Below are positions 1-12,169 of a stretch of 64,000 nucleotides of DNA, piece after piece. How positions within the stretch are numbered: the first letter of the stretch is position 1; the number at the start of each line of letters is the position of its first letter. The notes under the pieces were generated by a model. It was not told the DNA's origin. It was given only the letters and a program-made list of their open reading frames with translations, and made no database searches. This stretch comes from Protula sp. h YS-2021 (lineage: Eukaryota > Annelida > Polychaeta > Sabellida > Serpulidae). Location of the stretch: the NCBI GenBank assembly GCA_949752745.1, contig OX457027.1, forward strand, positions 91,657,720 through 91,721,719, in the 5' to 3' direction. The position numbers were made by a program, and so were the translations under genes.

Positions 1-357
1 TTTTTGGCCGATTTCAACAATAATACGAAAAGGCACATCTGCAATATATATATTTCCACTATGCAAGGTAACAACAGCCGGTGCCTAATAGCTTTCGAGA
101 ACTGTCGCGGACAAAACTCTATCTCTATACTAAGTTAACGCATAAATTTAACAAGTCTTAATTTGGTCATTTTTTTGTCGATTTCGACAATAATATGAAA
201 AGGCACATCTGTAATATATATATTTTCACTGTGCATGGTAACAAAATCATACACCATATCGTTGCGGAGAACAGGCGCGGACAAACGCTATAAAACAAAT
301 GTTGACGGACAGACGGACAGAAGGTAACTCATTACGCCCCTCCCCTTTCAGGGGTTG
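1..357. mobile_element. Tandem-core transposon fragment (pearl-like), right part
   Basis: Two core units of about 170 bp are visible; the phrase beginning GATTTC.ACAATAATA recurs at about 10 and 180. They are followed by a short GGACAGAC-type run at 308-320 and a GC-rich hairpin tail near 335-357 (CCCCTTTC against AGGGG). Repeated core, GGAC-rich stretch and hairpin end together recall the bivalve 'pearl' elements. The left end lies outside the window. No coding capacity is seen. The family assignment is by architecture only. Confidence 0.5.
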
Positions 358-447
358 GGGCCGAAAAAGTTAGTCGCCACTCGGGCGACCAACTCCAAAA
401 AGTTGGTCGCCACGCGCGACCGGGCGACCGCGAAATCTCAACCCTGC
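358..447 (-). mobile_element. Fragment of a hAT-like MITE (same family as 42226-42455)
   Basis: Read on the minus strand, this begins GCAGGGTTGAGATTTCG and carries repeated GGCGACCAAC / GTTGGTCGCC blocks. It matches the left half of the complete element at 42226-42455. It stops abruptly at the tail of the preceding tandem-core element, so it is a truncated copy. Confidence 0.65.
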
Positions 448-977
448 TATTAGCGTTCACAACGCGTGTCATGTCAAACGAATGAAGGAGTGACGTGTCA
501 TGATGAGTGAGAATGAAGGGATGAGATGCAGCTAGAGGACAGGGTGTCATACGCGATACGATTTCACTGCAGACGTAGGTCGGACAGAATGGCGTGTACT
601 GACACCACGAAGTGTCCAGTAACCGAATTAATGAGGTGTCATTGCAGTGTCAAGTGTCACGGCCGTATCGGGTTGGAGTTTTCTTTGCGACACAGTAGAA
701 GATTTGATCATCTCTCTGTGCAAAATGTACTTTGCATAACAAGAAACTGTGTTGATTATTCATGAGAAAATCGATGCATTTTAATCAATGACCATTTGAG
801 AGAACAAGTTCATCATAATGACACAGCTAGACCTGTACATCAACACTATACCAAGAATGTAGCATTTTCCAACCTCTACCCCCTCCCATGCTTAACGAAA
901 CATCAGCAAGGTTGTATACTGCGCAGCACTGCATGGCAGTGTGTCATCTTTTTACATCCGCCACCAAAACACCACAC
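448..977. other. No gene recognised; putative SLC23-like intron 1
   Basis: I see no exon and no convincing repeat here. The second SLC23 exon, expected to continue from the LLGLQ exon end with a second membrane segment, is not present on the minus strand. It must therefore lie left of the window. Confidence 0.5.
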
Positions 978-3385
978 ATTGCAAACGTTGCACGGCACCC
1001 ACGTATCCGCCACGCCTCTCCCCCTGCACACACGTACGCACACACAGACAGACGAGACACGCACCTGTAAGCCCAGGAGCACCGTCATGTTGGTGGGCGG
1101 GGCCTGATGGACCTTGTGCAGCACACGTATCCATCACGCTCCTCCCCTCCCTCACACGCACACACAGACACACGAGACACGCACCTGTAAGCCCAGCAGC
1201 ACCGTCACGTAGGTGGGCGGGGCCTCATACACCTTGTACAGCACACGTATCCATCACGCCCCTCCCCTCCCTCACACGCACACACAGACAGACGAGACAC
1301 GCACCTGTAAGCCCAGCAGCACCGTCATGTAGGTGGGCGGGGCCTCATACACCTTGTACAGCACACGTATCCATCACGCCCCTCCCCTCCCTCACACGCA
1401 CACACAGACAGACGAGACACGCACCTGTAAGCCCAGCAGCACCGTCATGTAGGTGGGCGGGGCCTCATACACCTTGTACAGCACACGTATCCATCACGCC
1501 CCTCCCCTCCCTCACACGCACACACAGACACACGAGACACGCACCTGTAAGCCTAGCAGCACCGTCATGTAGGTGGGCGGGGCCTCGTGCACCTTGTGCA
1601 GCACACGTATCCATCACGCCCCTCCCCTCCCTCACACGCACACACAGACAGACGAGACACGCACCTGTAAGCCCAGCAGCACCGTCACGTAGGTGGGCGG
1701 GGCCTCATACACCTTGTACAGCACACGTATCCATCACGCTCCTCCCCTCCCTCACACGCACACACAGACACACGAGACACGCACCTGTAAGCCCAGCAGC
1801 ACCGTCATGTAGGTGGGCGGGGCCTCGTGCACCTTGTGCAGCACACGTATCCATCACGCCCCTCCCCTCCCTCACACGCACACACAGACAGACGAGACAC
1901 GCACCTGTAAGCCCAGCAGCACCGTCATGTAGGTGGGCGGGGCCTCATACACCTTGTACAGCACACGTATCCATCACGCCCCTCCCCTCCCTCACACGCA
2001 CACACAGACAGACGAGACACGCACCTGTAAGCCCAGCAGCACCGTCATGTAGGTGGGCGGGGCCTCATACACCTTGTACAGCACACGTATCCATCACGCT
2101 CCTCCCCTCCCTCACACGCACACACAGACACACGAGACACGCACCTGTAAGCCCAGCAGCACCGTCATGTAGGTGGGCGGGGCCTCGTGCACCTTGTACA
2201 GCAAACGTATCCATCACGCCCCTCCCCTCCCTCACACGCACACACAGACAGAGGAGACACGCACCTGTAAGCCCAGCAGCACCGTCATGTAGGTGGGCGG
2301 GGCCTCGTGCACCTTGTACAGCACACGTATCCATCACGCCCCTCCCCTCCCTCACACGCACACACAGACACACGAGACACGCACCTGTAAGCCCAGCAGC
2401 ACCGTCATGTACACCTTGTACAGCAAACGTATCCATCACGCTCCTCCCCTCCCTCACACGCACACACAGACAGACGAGACACGCACCTGTAAGCCCAGCA
2501 GCACCGTCACGTAGGTGGGCGGGGCCTCATACACCTTGTACAGCACACGTATCCATCACGCCCCTCCCCTCCCTCACACGCACACACAGACAGACGAGAC
2601 ACGCACCTGTAAGCCCAGCAGCACCGTCACGTAGGTGGGCGGGGCCTCATACACCTTGTACAGCACACGTATCCATCACGCTCCTCCCCTCCCTCACACG
2701 CACACACAGACAGACGAGACACGCACCTGTAAGCCCAGCAGCACCGTCATGTAGGTGGGCGGGGCCTCGTGCACCTTGTACAGCACACGTATGCATCACG
2801 CCCCTCCCCTCCCTCACACGCACACAGACAGACGAGACACGCACCTGTAAGCCCAGCAGCACCGTCATGTAGGTGGGCGGGGCCTCGTGCACCTTGTACA
2901 GCACACGTATCCATCACGCCCCTCCCCTCCCTCACACGCACACAGACAGACGAGACACGCACCTGTAAGCCCAGCAGCACCGTCATGTAGGTGGGCGGGG
3001 CCTCATACACCTTGTACAGCACACGTATCCATCACGCTCCTCCCCTCCCTCACACGCACACACAGACACACGAGACACGCACCTGTAAGCCCAGCAGCAC
3101 CGTCATGTAGGTGGGCGGGGCCTCGTGCACCTTGTACAGCACACGTATCCATCACGCTCCTCCCCTCCCTCACACGCACACACAGACACACGAGACACGC
3201 ACCTGTAAGCCCAGCAGCACCGTCATGTAGGTGGGCGGGGCCTCATACACCTTGTACAGCACACGTATCCATCACGCCCCTCCCCTCCCTCACACGCACA
3301 CACAGACAGACGAGACACGCACCTGTAAGCCCAGCAGCACCGTCATGTAGGTGGGCGGGGCCTCATACACCTTGTACAGTACTCG
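978..3385 (-). repeat. 120-bp minisatellite made of the SLC23-like exon 1 / splice-donor junction
   Basis: About 20 head-to-tail copies of a 120-bp unit. On the minus strand each unit is 60 nt of exon-like sequence encoding a variant of VLYKVYEAPPTYMTVLLGLQ, then the donor CAG|GTGCGT, then 60 nt of intron-like sequence. The real exon 1 lies at the high-coordinate end and supplies the last 60-nt exon piece, so the array extends into intron 1. Copies vary at a few sites (Y/H at the sixth residue, M/V at the thirteenth). One copy near 2401-2420 lacks about 21 bp, and copies near 2820 and 2940 lack 2 bp. Because 120 is divisible by 3, long open frames appear on both strands, including a 643-codon frame at 941-2872 (+). 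I regard these as by-products of the period. Confidence 0.9.
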
Positions 3386-3514
3386 CGCATCCGGTACCAT
3401 CTCCTCCGCCACGCACGTTCCATCCGTCGCCACCTTGCCCTTCCGTCCATCCGCACTGGCGTCAGAATCCTTGCATTTGCTTGTCAATGGCACGGTCTTA
3501 TCACCACTCGCCAT
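3323..3514 (-). CDS. SLC23-like nucleobase/ascorbate transporter, first coding exon (partial gene)
   Basis: A 64-codon exon starts at the ATG at 3514-3512 and ends in phase 0 at CAG|GTGCGT. The N-terminal ~43 residues are polar and low in complexity (MASGDKTVPL...), as expected for a cytosolic tail. Residues 44-64 read ARVLYKVYEAPPTYMTVLLG then LQ. This matches the conserved SLC23 entry motif LYK(I/V)xDxPPxYxxxLLGxQ, which in vertebrate SLC23A1/A2 directly precedes the first membrane segment. SLC23 proteins are multi-pass transporters of ascorbate (with sodium) or nucleobases; substrate cannot be inferred from this exon. Unspliced reading meets a stop ten codons after the donor. No other exon is in the window. 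The end of this exon has been amplified into the adjoining 120-bp array. The main uncertainty is the short stretch available for family recognition. Confidence 0.72.
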
Positions 3515-5320
3515 ATTGTCTTAATACGTCTTTCCTTCTCTATATTTTTCCTCAGTAGTTTTCCTCTTGTTTCTATAACATAAAGACTACTTTTCTTATC
3601 TTGGTTATGTCCTGTTTTGAACACTCCACTCACTTTCCACAGACTCTGCTGCCTTTTCAGATGACGTCACCGATATCTGAAACGCAATTTTTTTTTACAG
3701 AAGAAACCATTAAATTCTGTTCATACCAGGAAAAAAACTTGACACAACGCAAAAAAAATAGCAAAAGAGTGTCATTTCAATTTTGACAAGCGGGATGCGA
3801 CTGGACAATGTTTTTCTTCGGATTTGGATACAAGGGCCTCAGGTTCATTATGTTCACTGTCACTGCTTCTATTAAGCACCTCCTGAGTGGATGTGTTAAG
3901 CTTTGCAGGACCGGGCCCTGGAGACAAAAAATAAGAATCGGTGTATCCCGATGTGTTCCGGTAAGATCCCATCGGGGTAGGCCGATGTCGACATACTTTT
4001 TTCCTGATTGGAACATATCGCTACAGTAATGTTGAGTGCAAACTCCCCCCATCCCCCCCCCCCCTTTCTTTTTTTTTTTTTGCTTAAAACTTCCTCATCT
4101 TGACCAGAATCTCAGGCTACTTGCAAATCCAGACATCCCCCCCCCCCCTCCTTCACCAGTACAATCTCGGCAGGAATCCTAAGTGCTATTTCCATTTTAT
4201 CAGGGAGGGCCTCGACAGCCGCAAATACTCCCCCCCCCCCCTCCCCCGCCGACGTGACTGCGCCTGCCTGACATGACGGTAACTCCTAGATAACACAACA
4301 CATATTCATGCCCCCCCCCATCCCCAAGGAAAAAAAATAACAATAATAATATAATAAAATGCCCGCCAGTCGCGTTGCGTCCATCTGAACTATCCATTCT
4401 CACTATAATGGCCGGTTTTAAGATAAACTAAATTAAGCCATTCATAAAAACACATGTTGAAACATTCACACTATCAAGATTTATGAATATCCTGCATCTC
4501 AATAACATTTTCAACGATCAGACCGCTTTCATGCAGTGAAAGTATTGAATCAACACTTGGGTGTTTAAATAAATCACAAAGTGTGCACATAAAACAAACA
4601 CACATATGATATCATCCGTCGTCCTTGGAAACTGATAAAAACTCAGATCGCCTACAATTACGACGAAATCCCAAATGCAAACAGTGAGCGCTGCTTTCTG
4701 TACGGGAATAGTTCTCACTGCTCCTTGAGGTCATGACGACAGCAGCCTGCACTCCCTCCCTCCCCAACCCCCCCCCCCCCTTCCCCCTACACGCAATTAC
4801 TTGCTGTTATTGCCTCATCTCTATATAACTGACAATCGTCGCTGTTGACAAGATTTGCAAAATATTGGGCCACTTTGCGGGGGCGTCATAGCGACCGCTG
4901 CCCGTAAAAACCTCACTAAAGCAATGCAGACGACAGGAACCGAACCCCCGCCTCAGCCACCCCGGGGGTGTGGGGGTGAGAAGAGGGGCTGAAGCGGTGG
5001 GCATGTGACTCCGCGTTTCCGTTCACTGAATGTCGAGTGGGTTTCAACAACATTCGCCTTGCGTAGCAAACAAAAAACCTGGACAACAAATTGTAGCCAT
5101 AATCCCCGTGGTCATAATCACCATGGCAGATGCAGTAAAATGCTTAAAAGATGGTTCACGATTTTTCCAATGTCTTTAGCATGTTTTCTCAGTTATGAAT
5201 CCACGCTGATTCTCAATCCGTTGTCTGAATGGTGCCTAACTGGATTTCATCGTTCCGGCCACATTTCCAATGCACAAGGTTAAGGCGTTAAAGGTCAGAG
5301 ATCAACCAATTCGAAAGCTT
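3515..5320. other. Upstream region of the SLC23-like exon; poly-C/T tracts
   Basis: This would hold the 5' UTR and promoter of the minus-strand gene, but I see no clear TATA or initiator element. Homopolymeric C and T runs occur at about 4046-4080, 4138-4150, 4229-4246, 4312-4320 and 4770-4782. No exon is recognised. Confidence 0.4.
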
Positions 5321-5327
5321 AAAATGT

Positions 5328-5395
5328 TGCCAGCCGAATTCGAACCGGGGATCCTGTGCTTACCAAGAGAGTGTGTTAGCCACTATACAGGTGAA
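5328..5395 (-). repeat. tRNA-like (SINE head) sequence
   Basis: On the minus strand there is an A-box-like TAGTGGCTAACAC (5385-5373) and a B-box-like GGTTCGAATTC (5346-5336), spaced as in a tRNA promoter. I cannot pair a clean seven-base acceptor stem. A tRNA-derived SINE or tRNA pseudogene is therefore more likely than a functional tRNA. Confidence 0.45.
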
Positions 5396-5787
5396 CTGAT
5401 AGGATGAAACACAACTATGACCCGTCATTCTCTATGTGCAGAGTCTTGTTTTTGCATTCATCCTACAGGCACGTACGGACCTCCCACTTCAAGGTCAGTT
5501 TTTTTTTTTTTTTTTTTTTTTTGCCGAAGTCGAACGTCCGCACACGCACGAACGCTGAAGGTCAAAATAACATTCTGCACAAACAGAATGACGCATAACT
5601 TGCATTATTTGGCTCGTTTCAAGGATGCTTTTTGGCTTAATTTGTTCAGTGTATAACAAATTATTAACTCCATTCATATGCTTAGTTAGTTGGGCCGCAG
5701 CGGTATGAGTTGCTACCGGTGGTGGGTTTTCATTTGGCCCTGTCATCGTCAGAACGTTTAAGAAATAACTCTCCTTCAAACGAAAAC

Positions 5788-5914
5788 GGAATAAAGGAGG
5801 TCTGGGGATGCAGTACGGGTTCGAAAAGCGAGGAATAACGGAGATCTGGGGATGTAGTACGGGTTCGAAAACCGAGGAATAACAGAGGTCTGCGGTGCAG
5901 TACGTGTTCGAAAA
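5788..5914. repeat. 44-bp tandem repeat, about three copies
   Basis: GGAATAA marks copy starts at 5788, 5832 and 5876. Each copy carries a GGTCTGGGGATG / GTACGGGTTCGAAAA pattern. The copies diverge at several bases. Confidence 0.75.
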
Positions 5915-5984
5915 TGCTGCACTCGCCCGCTTTTTAATCAACAGAGGCCCACTAGGCATACAATCAGAAAAAACTGATCGAAGG

Positions 5985-6560
5985 TGGAGAGAGCCTATAG
6001 TACTGTCTCGATCGAAGGTGAGGCTTTGGTGGATCCGTTGATAAGATGCACATGTCCCACACGTACGACAGTATTGGAAGTCAAAACTCAAAGAACAGCG
6101 ATAGGCTTGAATACGAACTCAAAGTCATCAAAATCCGATCAGCGCAAGAGGTCATCACCTGAATACGTACTCCTTAATATCCGATCAGCGCAAGAGGTCA
6201 TCCACCTGAATACGTACTCCTTAAAATCCGATCAGCGCAAGAGGTCATCCACCTGAATACGTACTCCTTAAAATCCGATCAGCACAAGAGGTCATCCACC
6301 TGAATACGTACTCCTTAATATCCGTTCACTGATTTTACAGGAATCTTGTTCACAAGACGTACAAAATTCTCACAAGTCTTAAAAGTAAAACTTAGAATAG
6401 TCCATTATATTTTCGGTTCGATATGCTGCAATAAATTAGTAAAATTAATAATTCTTGATTCTGAAATGGCCAACCTAAGCCAAAGTTTAGATGACCCAAG
6501 CGAATTTTAGATGGCCTCGGACCACCATTAAATTCGCAAAGTCACAATGACTTGCGTTCA
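5985..6560. repeat. Left copy of a dispersed direct duplication, with 47-bp tandem repeats
   Basis: This block is paralogous to 8080-8765, sharing the start TCTCGATCGA.GGTGAGGCTT, the middle CCGATCAGCGCAAGAGGTCA and the end GGCCTCGGACCACCATTAA. It contains about four 47-bp units; CCGATC recurs near 6135, 6181, 6228 and 6275. No product is recognised. It may be part of an uncharacterised transposon. Confidence 0.7.
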
Positions 6561-6617
6561 ATTACATAAAAAACAGACACCTTTTCATTTCCAGTAATCC
6601 CCCAAAAAGCCTGCCGC

Positions 6618-7172
6618 CGTATTCACAAAAGGTGCCTGAACGGTTAACGGTACACAAAACAGAACGTGCTAATCGAACAAGTAACTGCACCAGTTAAACC
6701 AAACTTCTAACCTGCTATTCATGACGTTTATGTGTCACTTAATTGTATCACAAACACTCAGTTTTAACTGAAAAAGTTAAGAGACCCTTTGAGGAGGGTT
6801 AACAAAATCAGTTGTTCGGTAAAGTGTGAAAAGATATTTTAAGAAATTTATGTTCTTTTCAGCGGTGCAAACAAATTTAAACACATTAATCCAGCCACTC
6901 AGATTTAATTGGGTTCATTTAGACCAAATTTTGCTTTTCGAACACCGATTTGAACGAGTTTTACTAAGCCATAAAATTTAAGCCGAGCTCTGTTGATACA
7001 GCAATTTCACTTACTTCATTGGAAAATGCGGATGCAGGGCGATTGCCCCTGTTGCGTCATTGGGGAATGCCCACAAAACAGTTAACTTCCAGTTAACTGC
7101 ACCACTTGACAAAAATCAGTTGTTCGAATTAACCGGGACAGTTAACTGCAAAAGTTAACCTTTGTGAATACG
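6618..7172. mobile_element. MITE with terminal CGTATTCACAAA inverted repeats
   Basis: CGTATTCACAAA at 6618-6629 is inverted at 7161-7172 as TTTGTGAATACG. Both sides continue into related GTTAAC-rich sequence. The element is about 555 bp with no coding capacity. Target-site duplications are not clear, so the exact ends may be a few bases off. Confidence 0.6.
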
Positions 7173-8079
7173 ACGTTTTAAGGTATAAACAACAGACAGC
7201 AAATGTTTATCAACCCTTTCTCCAGTCAGTGACATATTCTTAGAAGTTTATATGGAGATTATTTACACACCTTTTACTTTGTTATCAATGGAATGACGTA
7301 AAATGGGCAGCTCTTACACATAATAAGCAGCCTTTCACAGGGTTCACGTTGGCGGGGTTTTTGTCAACTTTTTGGGCATTTTTTTACGAAATGACTCACT
7401 TTTTCGGAACCCACCGAGTCTTTCTGGACCAAACTGAGTCACACTTTCCTTTTTTGACTCACTTTCTTGAGAACCCAGCGCGGACCCTGCTTTCAATTTG
7501 ATGGCACAATCATGAGTAAGTAACATATTTAGCGTGGATTCGTAGCTCAGGAAACACTCTTTTTCTTGTTTACGCCTTGTTTCATAAAACAGAATACAGT
7601 TTTTTTCACCTTTAATTTCAACTTTAGAATCGGTGCGAAAATCAGCGATTGAGAGCGCGGGACTCATCTCTTTACAAACTACATACCCCCCCTCCCCCCC
7701 CCCCCAAAAAAAAATAAAGATCAGTCCTCTTCCGTCCGTGTTAAAAGGATTTAACTGGTGAAAATGTTAATCAGACCTACAAAAAATAACCCCCGCCCAC
7801 CCAAATAAATAAATAAATAAATAAATAAATAAAATCAGGCAACATAGGAAAAAAATGGCAAAACAAAACATGCTCCCTCCCACAAAAAAAAAAAAGATCA
7901 GGCAACCCAAAACTTCCCTTACCTCGTGTGTTTTCTTGTATTAAACCACTACACTCCACTACACCTCTTCTATATCCGTCACTATGTATCACTGCTACAG
8001 ATCTCAGTGATTGCTACCAAATATTCAACCAGTCAGTGTGCGAAACTGTACACTTAACAGAACCCGACTGTGGAGACAA
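7173..8079. other. No gene recognised; simple repeats
   Basis: Includes a C/A run at 7686-7712 and an (AAAT)n microsatellite at about 7803-7832. No exon with conserved protein similarity is seen. Confidence 0.45.
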
Positions 8080-8765
8080 CCCACCGGACCATCTCGATCG
8101 AGGGTGAGGCTTTGGTGGATGTACAAAATGTACATGACCCACACATTCGATAGTCAAAACTCAAAGAACAGCGATAAGCTTCAATACGAACTCAAGGCCA
8201 TCAAAGTCCGATCAGCGCAAGAGGTCATCACCTTAAAATCCGATCAGCGCAAGAGGTCATCCACCTGAATACGTACTCCTTAAAATCCGTTCACTGATTT
8301 TACAGGAATCTTGTTCACAAGACGTACACAATTCTCACAAGTCTTAAAAGTAAAGCTTGAAATGTCCAGCGAAGACCTTGACTAACCTCTCAAGGTGACT
8401 GATATCAGCGAGATGTTATTGAATATGAGCACTCAAACTGAATTTCATCAAAATCCCTTGACAGGCTTTGCTGAAATCGTGCCCACAAGGACAGCACGAC
8501 AGTCCAGTCGAAACACTACGCCCCTCCTGACCCAGTCACGCCGGGACATAAAAGCACGAAAAAACAGTACTGCAAATGCAGAAAATAGACAATTATATTT
8601 TCGGTTAGTTATGCTGTACTAAATTAATAAAATTAATAAATCTTGATTCTGAAATGGCCAACCGGCCTTTTGGATTAAAGCTTAGAACATCCGAGCCAAG
8701 TTCAGATGGCCTCGGACCACCATTAATTTTGCACACTGCAGTTGCATTGACTTGCGTACAATGGT
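8080..8765. repeat. Right copy of the dispersed direct duplication
   Basis: Paralogous to 5985-6560 in the same orientation. It carries only two 47-bp units and an extra ~210 bp at about 8375-8585 that the left copy lacks. That segment is therefore an insertion here or a deletion in the left copy. Confidence 0.7.
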
Positions 8766-10080
8766 ATAACAAAAAAAGACAACTTCTATTTATTATTATG
8801 CTAAAACAGAAAAACAAACATGAGAACGGGCACCCCTAAACCTAATGGAGCACTGTTGTCATTAATTTTTAATGCATTTACAGCAGATATTGGCGTTCTC
8901 TGAACGAACGCCGACTGTGTGCACATCACCGGTGCACCTAGCAACTTTTTATTCTTTTGTTTTTGTTGTTTTTTTTTTTTTTTGCCGTTGCGTAACGACA
9001 CGTGAGTTATGTAAACAACAGCGTCCCGGTCAAACCAATACATCCTTCTTTTATTTCACTGAATAGTTTATTGCAATGGTTTCGTTTTGCAGAAAAAAAG
9101 TTAAGAAAAAAAAAGAAAATCTATTTGTGAAAAGCTGTTACTTTGTTTTCAACATGCATTTCTAGATATCTCATCACATTTCCAATATTCTCCCTAGAAT
9201 ATTGGAAATTGACTAAGAAAAATAGATGTGGCCTCCTCCTATGCTGAAACCATCTCTGTATCCTTTTCTTGTTTCTATGACATTTTCATGTCACAGTGCC
9301 CGAGCAAAGAACTGGACCAAATGGGTATACAGTGTGCAAAAACTAACGGTGGTCTGATGGCCCGAGGGCATCTCAAATTGGCTCAGCATTCTCATCATTA
9401 GCCCAAATGACCCGCTTGGCCGTCTCGAAATTTAGTGGCTAATTTTAAACATAATGAACCGACAAGTTTCCGCTAAACTGAGTGTGACCACAGAATTTAA
9501 TGACACATGTAACACTGGCCATTTTCTTCATTTGCAGCATTTATCTCGCTTTCTATTCCGCGGCCCTGGACAGCAGGGCATAGCGTTTTTGACTAGACCG
9601 AATGCACTTAGGGACAACACGCTGTCCTTGTCAACAGAAAATCGATTCAAGTGTTGATGTCGATGACTAGACTTTACACGGGAGAGAAGGAAAGAGAATT
9701 AAAACATTTTGGTGGTGTTTTAGCATATTATTGATTAGTTTAGTTAAATTATTTAATCTTGAATTGATAATAAAATTTTTCCGGCCACCTCAAGTTTTAT
9801 CGAGACCATCTCCACATTCACGCTCATTTCGCACACTGGGAATACGAGTGACCGTTTCGTGGAATTTCCCAAGGACTCCGTGAAAAACTGCTCGTTACCG
9901 GGAACTGCTCTCAAGGGCAGGAGTGAATGCATGTGAAGTTCACTCAGGCAAAAAAAAAAACTAGACCGAAATTCGCACAGCGAATTAGATCCCACTTGGA
10001 ATGATAAATTAAAATAGAACGTAGATGATATTGCTATTTGTTAACAATTTTCACAAGTCTGAATGTAGAATATCCTCCTA
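8766..10080. other. No gene recognised; contains a perfect hairpin
   Basis: A 14-bp perfect inverted repeat with a 4-base loop lies at 9178-9209 (ATTTCCAATATTCT, loop CCCT). Otherwise I see AT-rich intergenic sequence and short A/T runs. Confidence 0.4.
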
Positions 10081-11010
10081 AATAGTACCAACTATACCGG
10101 TAAGGTCAAGGTAAAAATTTTTATCAGGTGTACCACTTCAGATGACCTCTATTCATGTGCCAAGTTTGGTTGGTCTAACTTCAACGGTCTTGGAGGAGAT
10201 GTCTGGAAACTGCTTGCTCTATCTCTTACCGTTCTCGAGATAAGGGCCAACTTCCGGTTTGGGGCTCGAAAGTTACCTGGAGGTACGCACCGTCGCATAG
10301 GGGGCGGAGGTCGAAAATGAGGTCAAAATTGCTCTGTCTTTCACCGTTTTCGAGATAAAGGCCAACTTCCGGTTTTGGGCTCGAAAGTGACCTGGAGGTC
10401 AAGAACACCGGAAGCTATACCTTAAGTATCGTCGTATAGGGGGTGGCGGTCGAAAATAAGGTCAACATTGCTCCATCTCTTACCGTTTTCGAGATAAGGG
10501 CCAACTTCCGGTTTGGGGCTCGAAAGTGACCTGGAGGTCAAGGACACCGGAAGCTATATGTATCGTCGCATATGGGGTGGAGGTCGAAAATGAGGTCAGA
10601 ATTGCTCTATCTATTTCCGTTTTCGAGATAACTCATTGTTTTTCTTAAATAACGTTTTTCGCGATTTCAAGGTCATGGTCAAGGTCAAGGTCAAAAATTT
10701 TTATCGGTTGCTTCAGATCACATTGCCCTTTATATATGTGCCAAGCTTGGCTGTTCTAGCTTCAACGGACTTGCAATAATTGTCTGAAAACCGTTTGACC
10801 TTTTTCGCGATTTGACCTTGACCAGTAAGGTCAAGGTCAAAACTTTTTATCAGGTGCACCACCACAGGTGACCCTCCATACATGTGCCAAGTTTGGTTGG
10901 TCTAGCTTCAGCGGTCTCGTCGGAGATGTTCGGAAACCGAATCGGAGGAAGAAGAAAAAAAAAATTTAAAAAAAAAAAAAAAAAAGAGATAAAAAAAAAA
11001 ATAGGTGAAG
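10081..11010. mobile_element. Tandem-core repetitive element with GGTCAAGGTCA blocks and A-rich end
   Basis: Three to four diverged units of about 115-139 bp are marked by CGAGATAA at about 10236, 10351, 10490 and 10623. They are bracketed by related GGTCAAGGTCAAAA.TTTTTATC segments at 10105 and 10825. The right side ends in GGAGGAAGAAG followed by long A runs at 10957-11002. A shorter relative is at 12170-12330. There is no coding capacity. The superfamily is unknown to me. Confidence 0.55.
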
Positions 11011-11773
11011 AATTAGAGGCAATCCATCCCCATTTGACATTTTCAATGCCAAGTGGGAAAAATACAAACAACGCTACCGGTTGTTCCTGCAGGCTGCACC
11101 CGTTTAGAGTGGCATCGCCTTAGTCAATTAACTAAAAAAATGGTATGGCTGCTGCATGCTTCCCAAGCGCAAAACAAGGAGAAGTTAAGAGCTTTCTTAG
11201 TAGAATATAATACAGCAACGTGTTAGTGAACACAACAGTTTATTTATTCCCCACCCCACCCCGAACGGTGGGATACTGTTTTATTCGAATTCGAAATTTC
11301 TAACTTTCACTGTGAAATTCACCTATGTAAAACAAACATTTCGGTCGTTTCGGAAGGGGCTCGTAAAAACAATCCTCTGGTTAAGGGGCTCGTAAAAACA
11401 CCTCTGGTTAAGGGACAATCTTTACGGCGGTTGTGTATAACACCTTTTCACTCCGCAGACTCACTGGAGATTCCGTAAAAAATAGTACTCATCAAAAATA
11501 AGAGCCCACTTTTAAAATACTCATCCGTTCTGTGTTTATATATAACAGATAGATCTCTCAGAGGTCATCTGTTTTATAACAACGCATTCACCCTCGGTTG
11601 CTGAACACCTGTGTATAATGGACCTATTATTGCCGTTGTTTACCTTTCCCATACACATCCCACTGCCACGTGAAAACAACACAAGCTTGGTCCATTAACT
11701 GTCACAGTTTCATTTTATTTGATAACATGGATTTAGCTTTAATTTTGGAAAGACACGACACTTACTTGTAGTT

Positions 11774-11910
11774 GTCAGGTGCCACTTCGGCCCGCGTCAC
11801 TTGCCGCGTCACTTGCTTGTACTTGTCAGGTGCCACTTCGGCCCGCGTCGCTTGCCGCGTCACTTGCTTGTACTTGTCAGGTGCCACTTCGGCCCGCGAT
11901 ACTTGCCTGC
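11774..11910 (-). repeat. 51-bp tandem repeat, about 2.7 copies
   Basis: GTCAGGTGCCACTTCGGCCC recurs at 11774, 11825 and 11876. On the minus strand the unit reads as 17 codons (AEVAPDKYKQVTRQVTR) and the array ends in ACAA|GTAAGTG, a consensus-like donor. An in-frame stop lies upstream, so no exon can be claimed. Confidence 0.7.
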
Positions 11911-12169
11911 CCTGTCATGAGTGTGCTTTCTGCCAAGAGCACGAGAATAAAAAGAGTGTCGCTTGAAGGTTTCCCCACGCAATTCGTCGTTTCGAATTGA
12001 AATATCCGTTTACTAAAACTAGACCGTTTTCGCTACCGAATAGCGAAAATTATATTTGGGGCCACAAAAAATACGATTCTGAAGCTGAACTTTTAAAATT
12101 CAGAACTGACCATGAGCGAGGAAGTTAAGGTCACCCAAGAGCCTCTTACATGTGATCTTTTAATAAGCT

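Noticed and set aside
941..2872. A 643-codon open frame with 40-residue repeats on the plus strand
   Set aside because: It lies wholly in the 120-bp minisatellite. A period divisible by three keeps any stop-free frame open. The supported coding signal is on the opposite strand, in the exon pieces.
978..3385. CRISPR-like array
   Set aside because: There are no unique spacers: the whole 120-bp unit repeats. The host is clearly a metazoan nuclear genome.
5328..5395. Functional tRNA gene
   Set aside because: A- and B-box-like motifs are present, but I could not form an acceptor stem. The three other tRNA-like segments in the window are equally incomplete, which favours SINE heads or pseudogenes.
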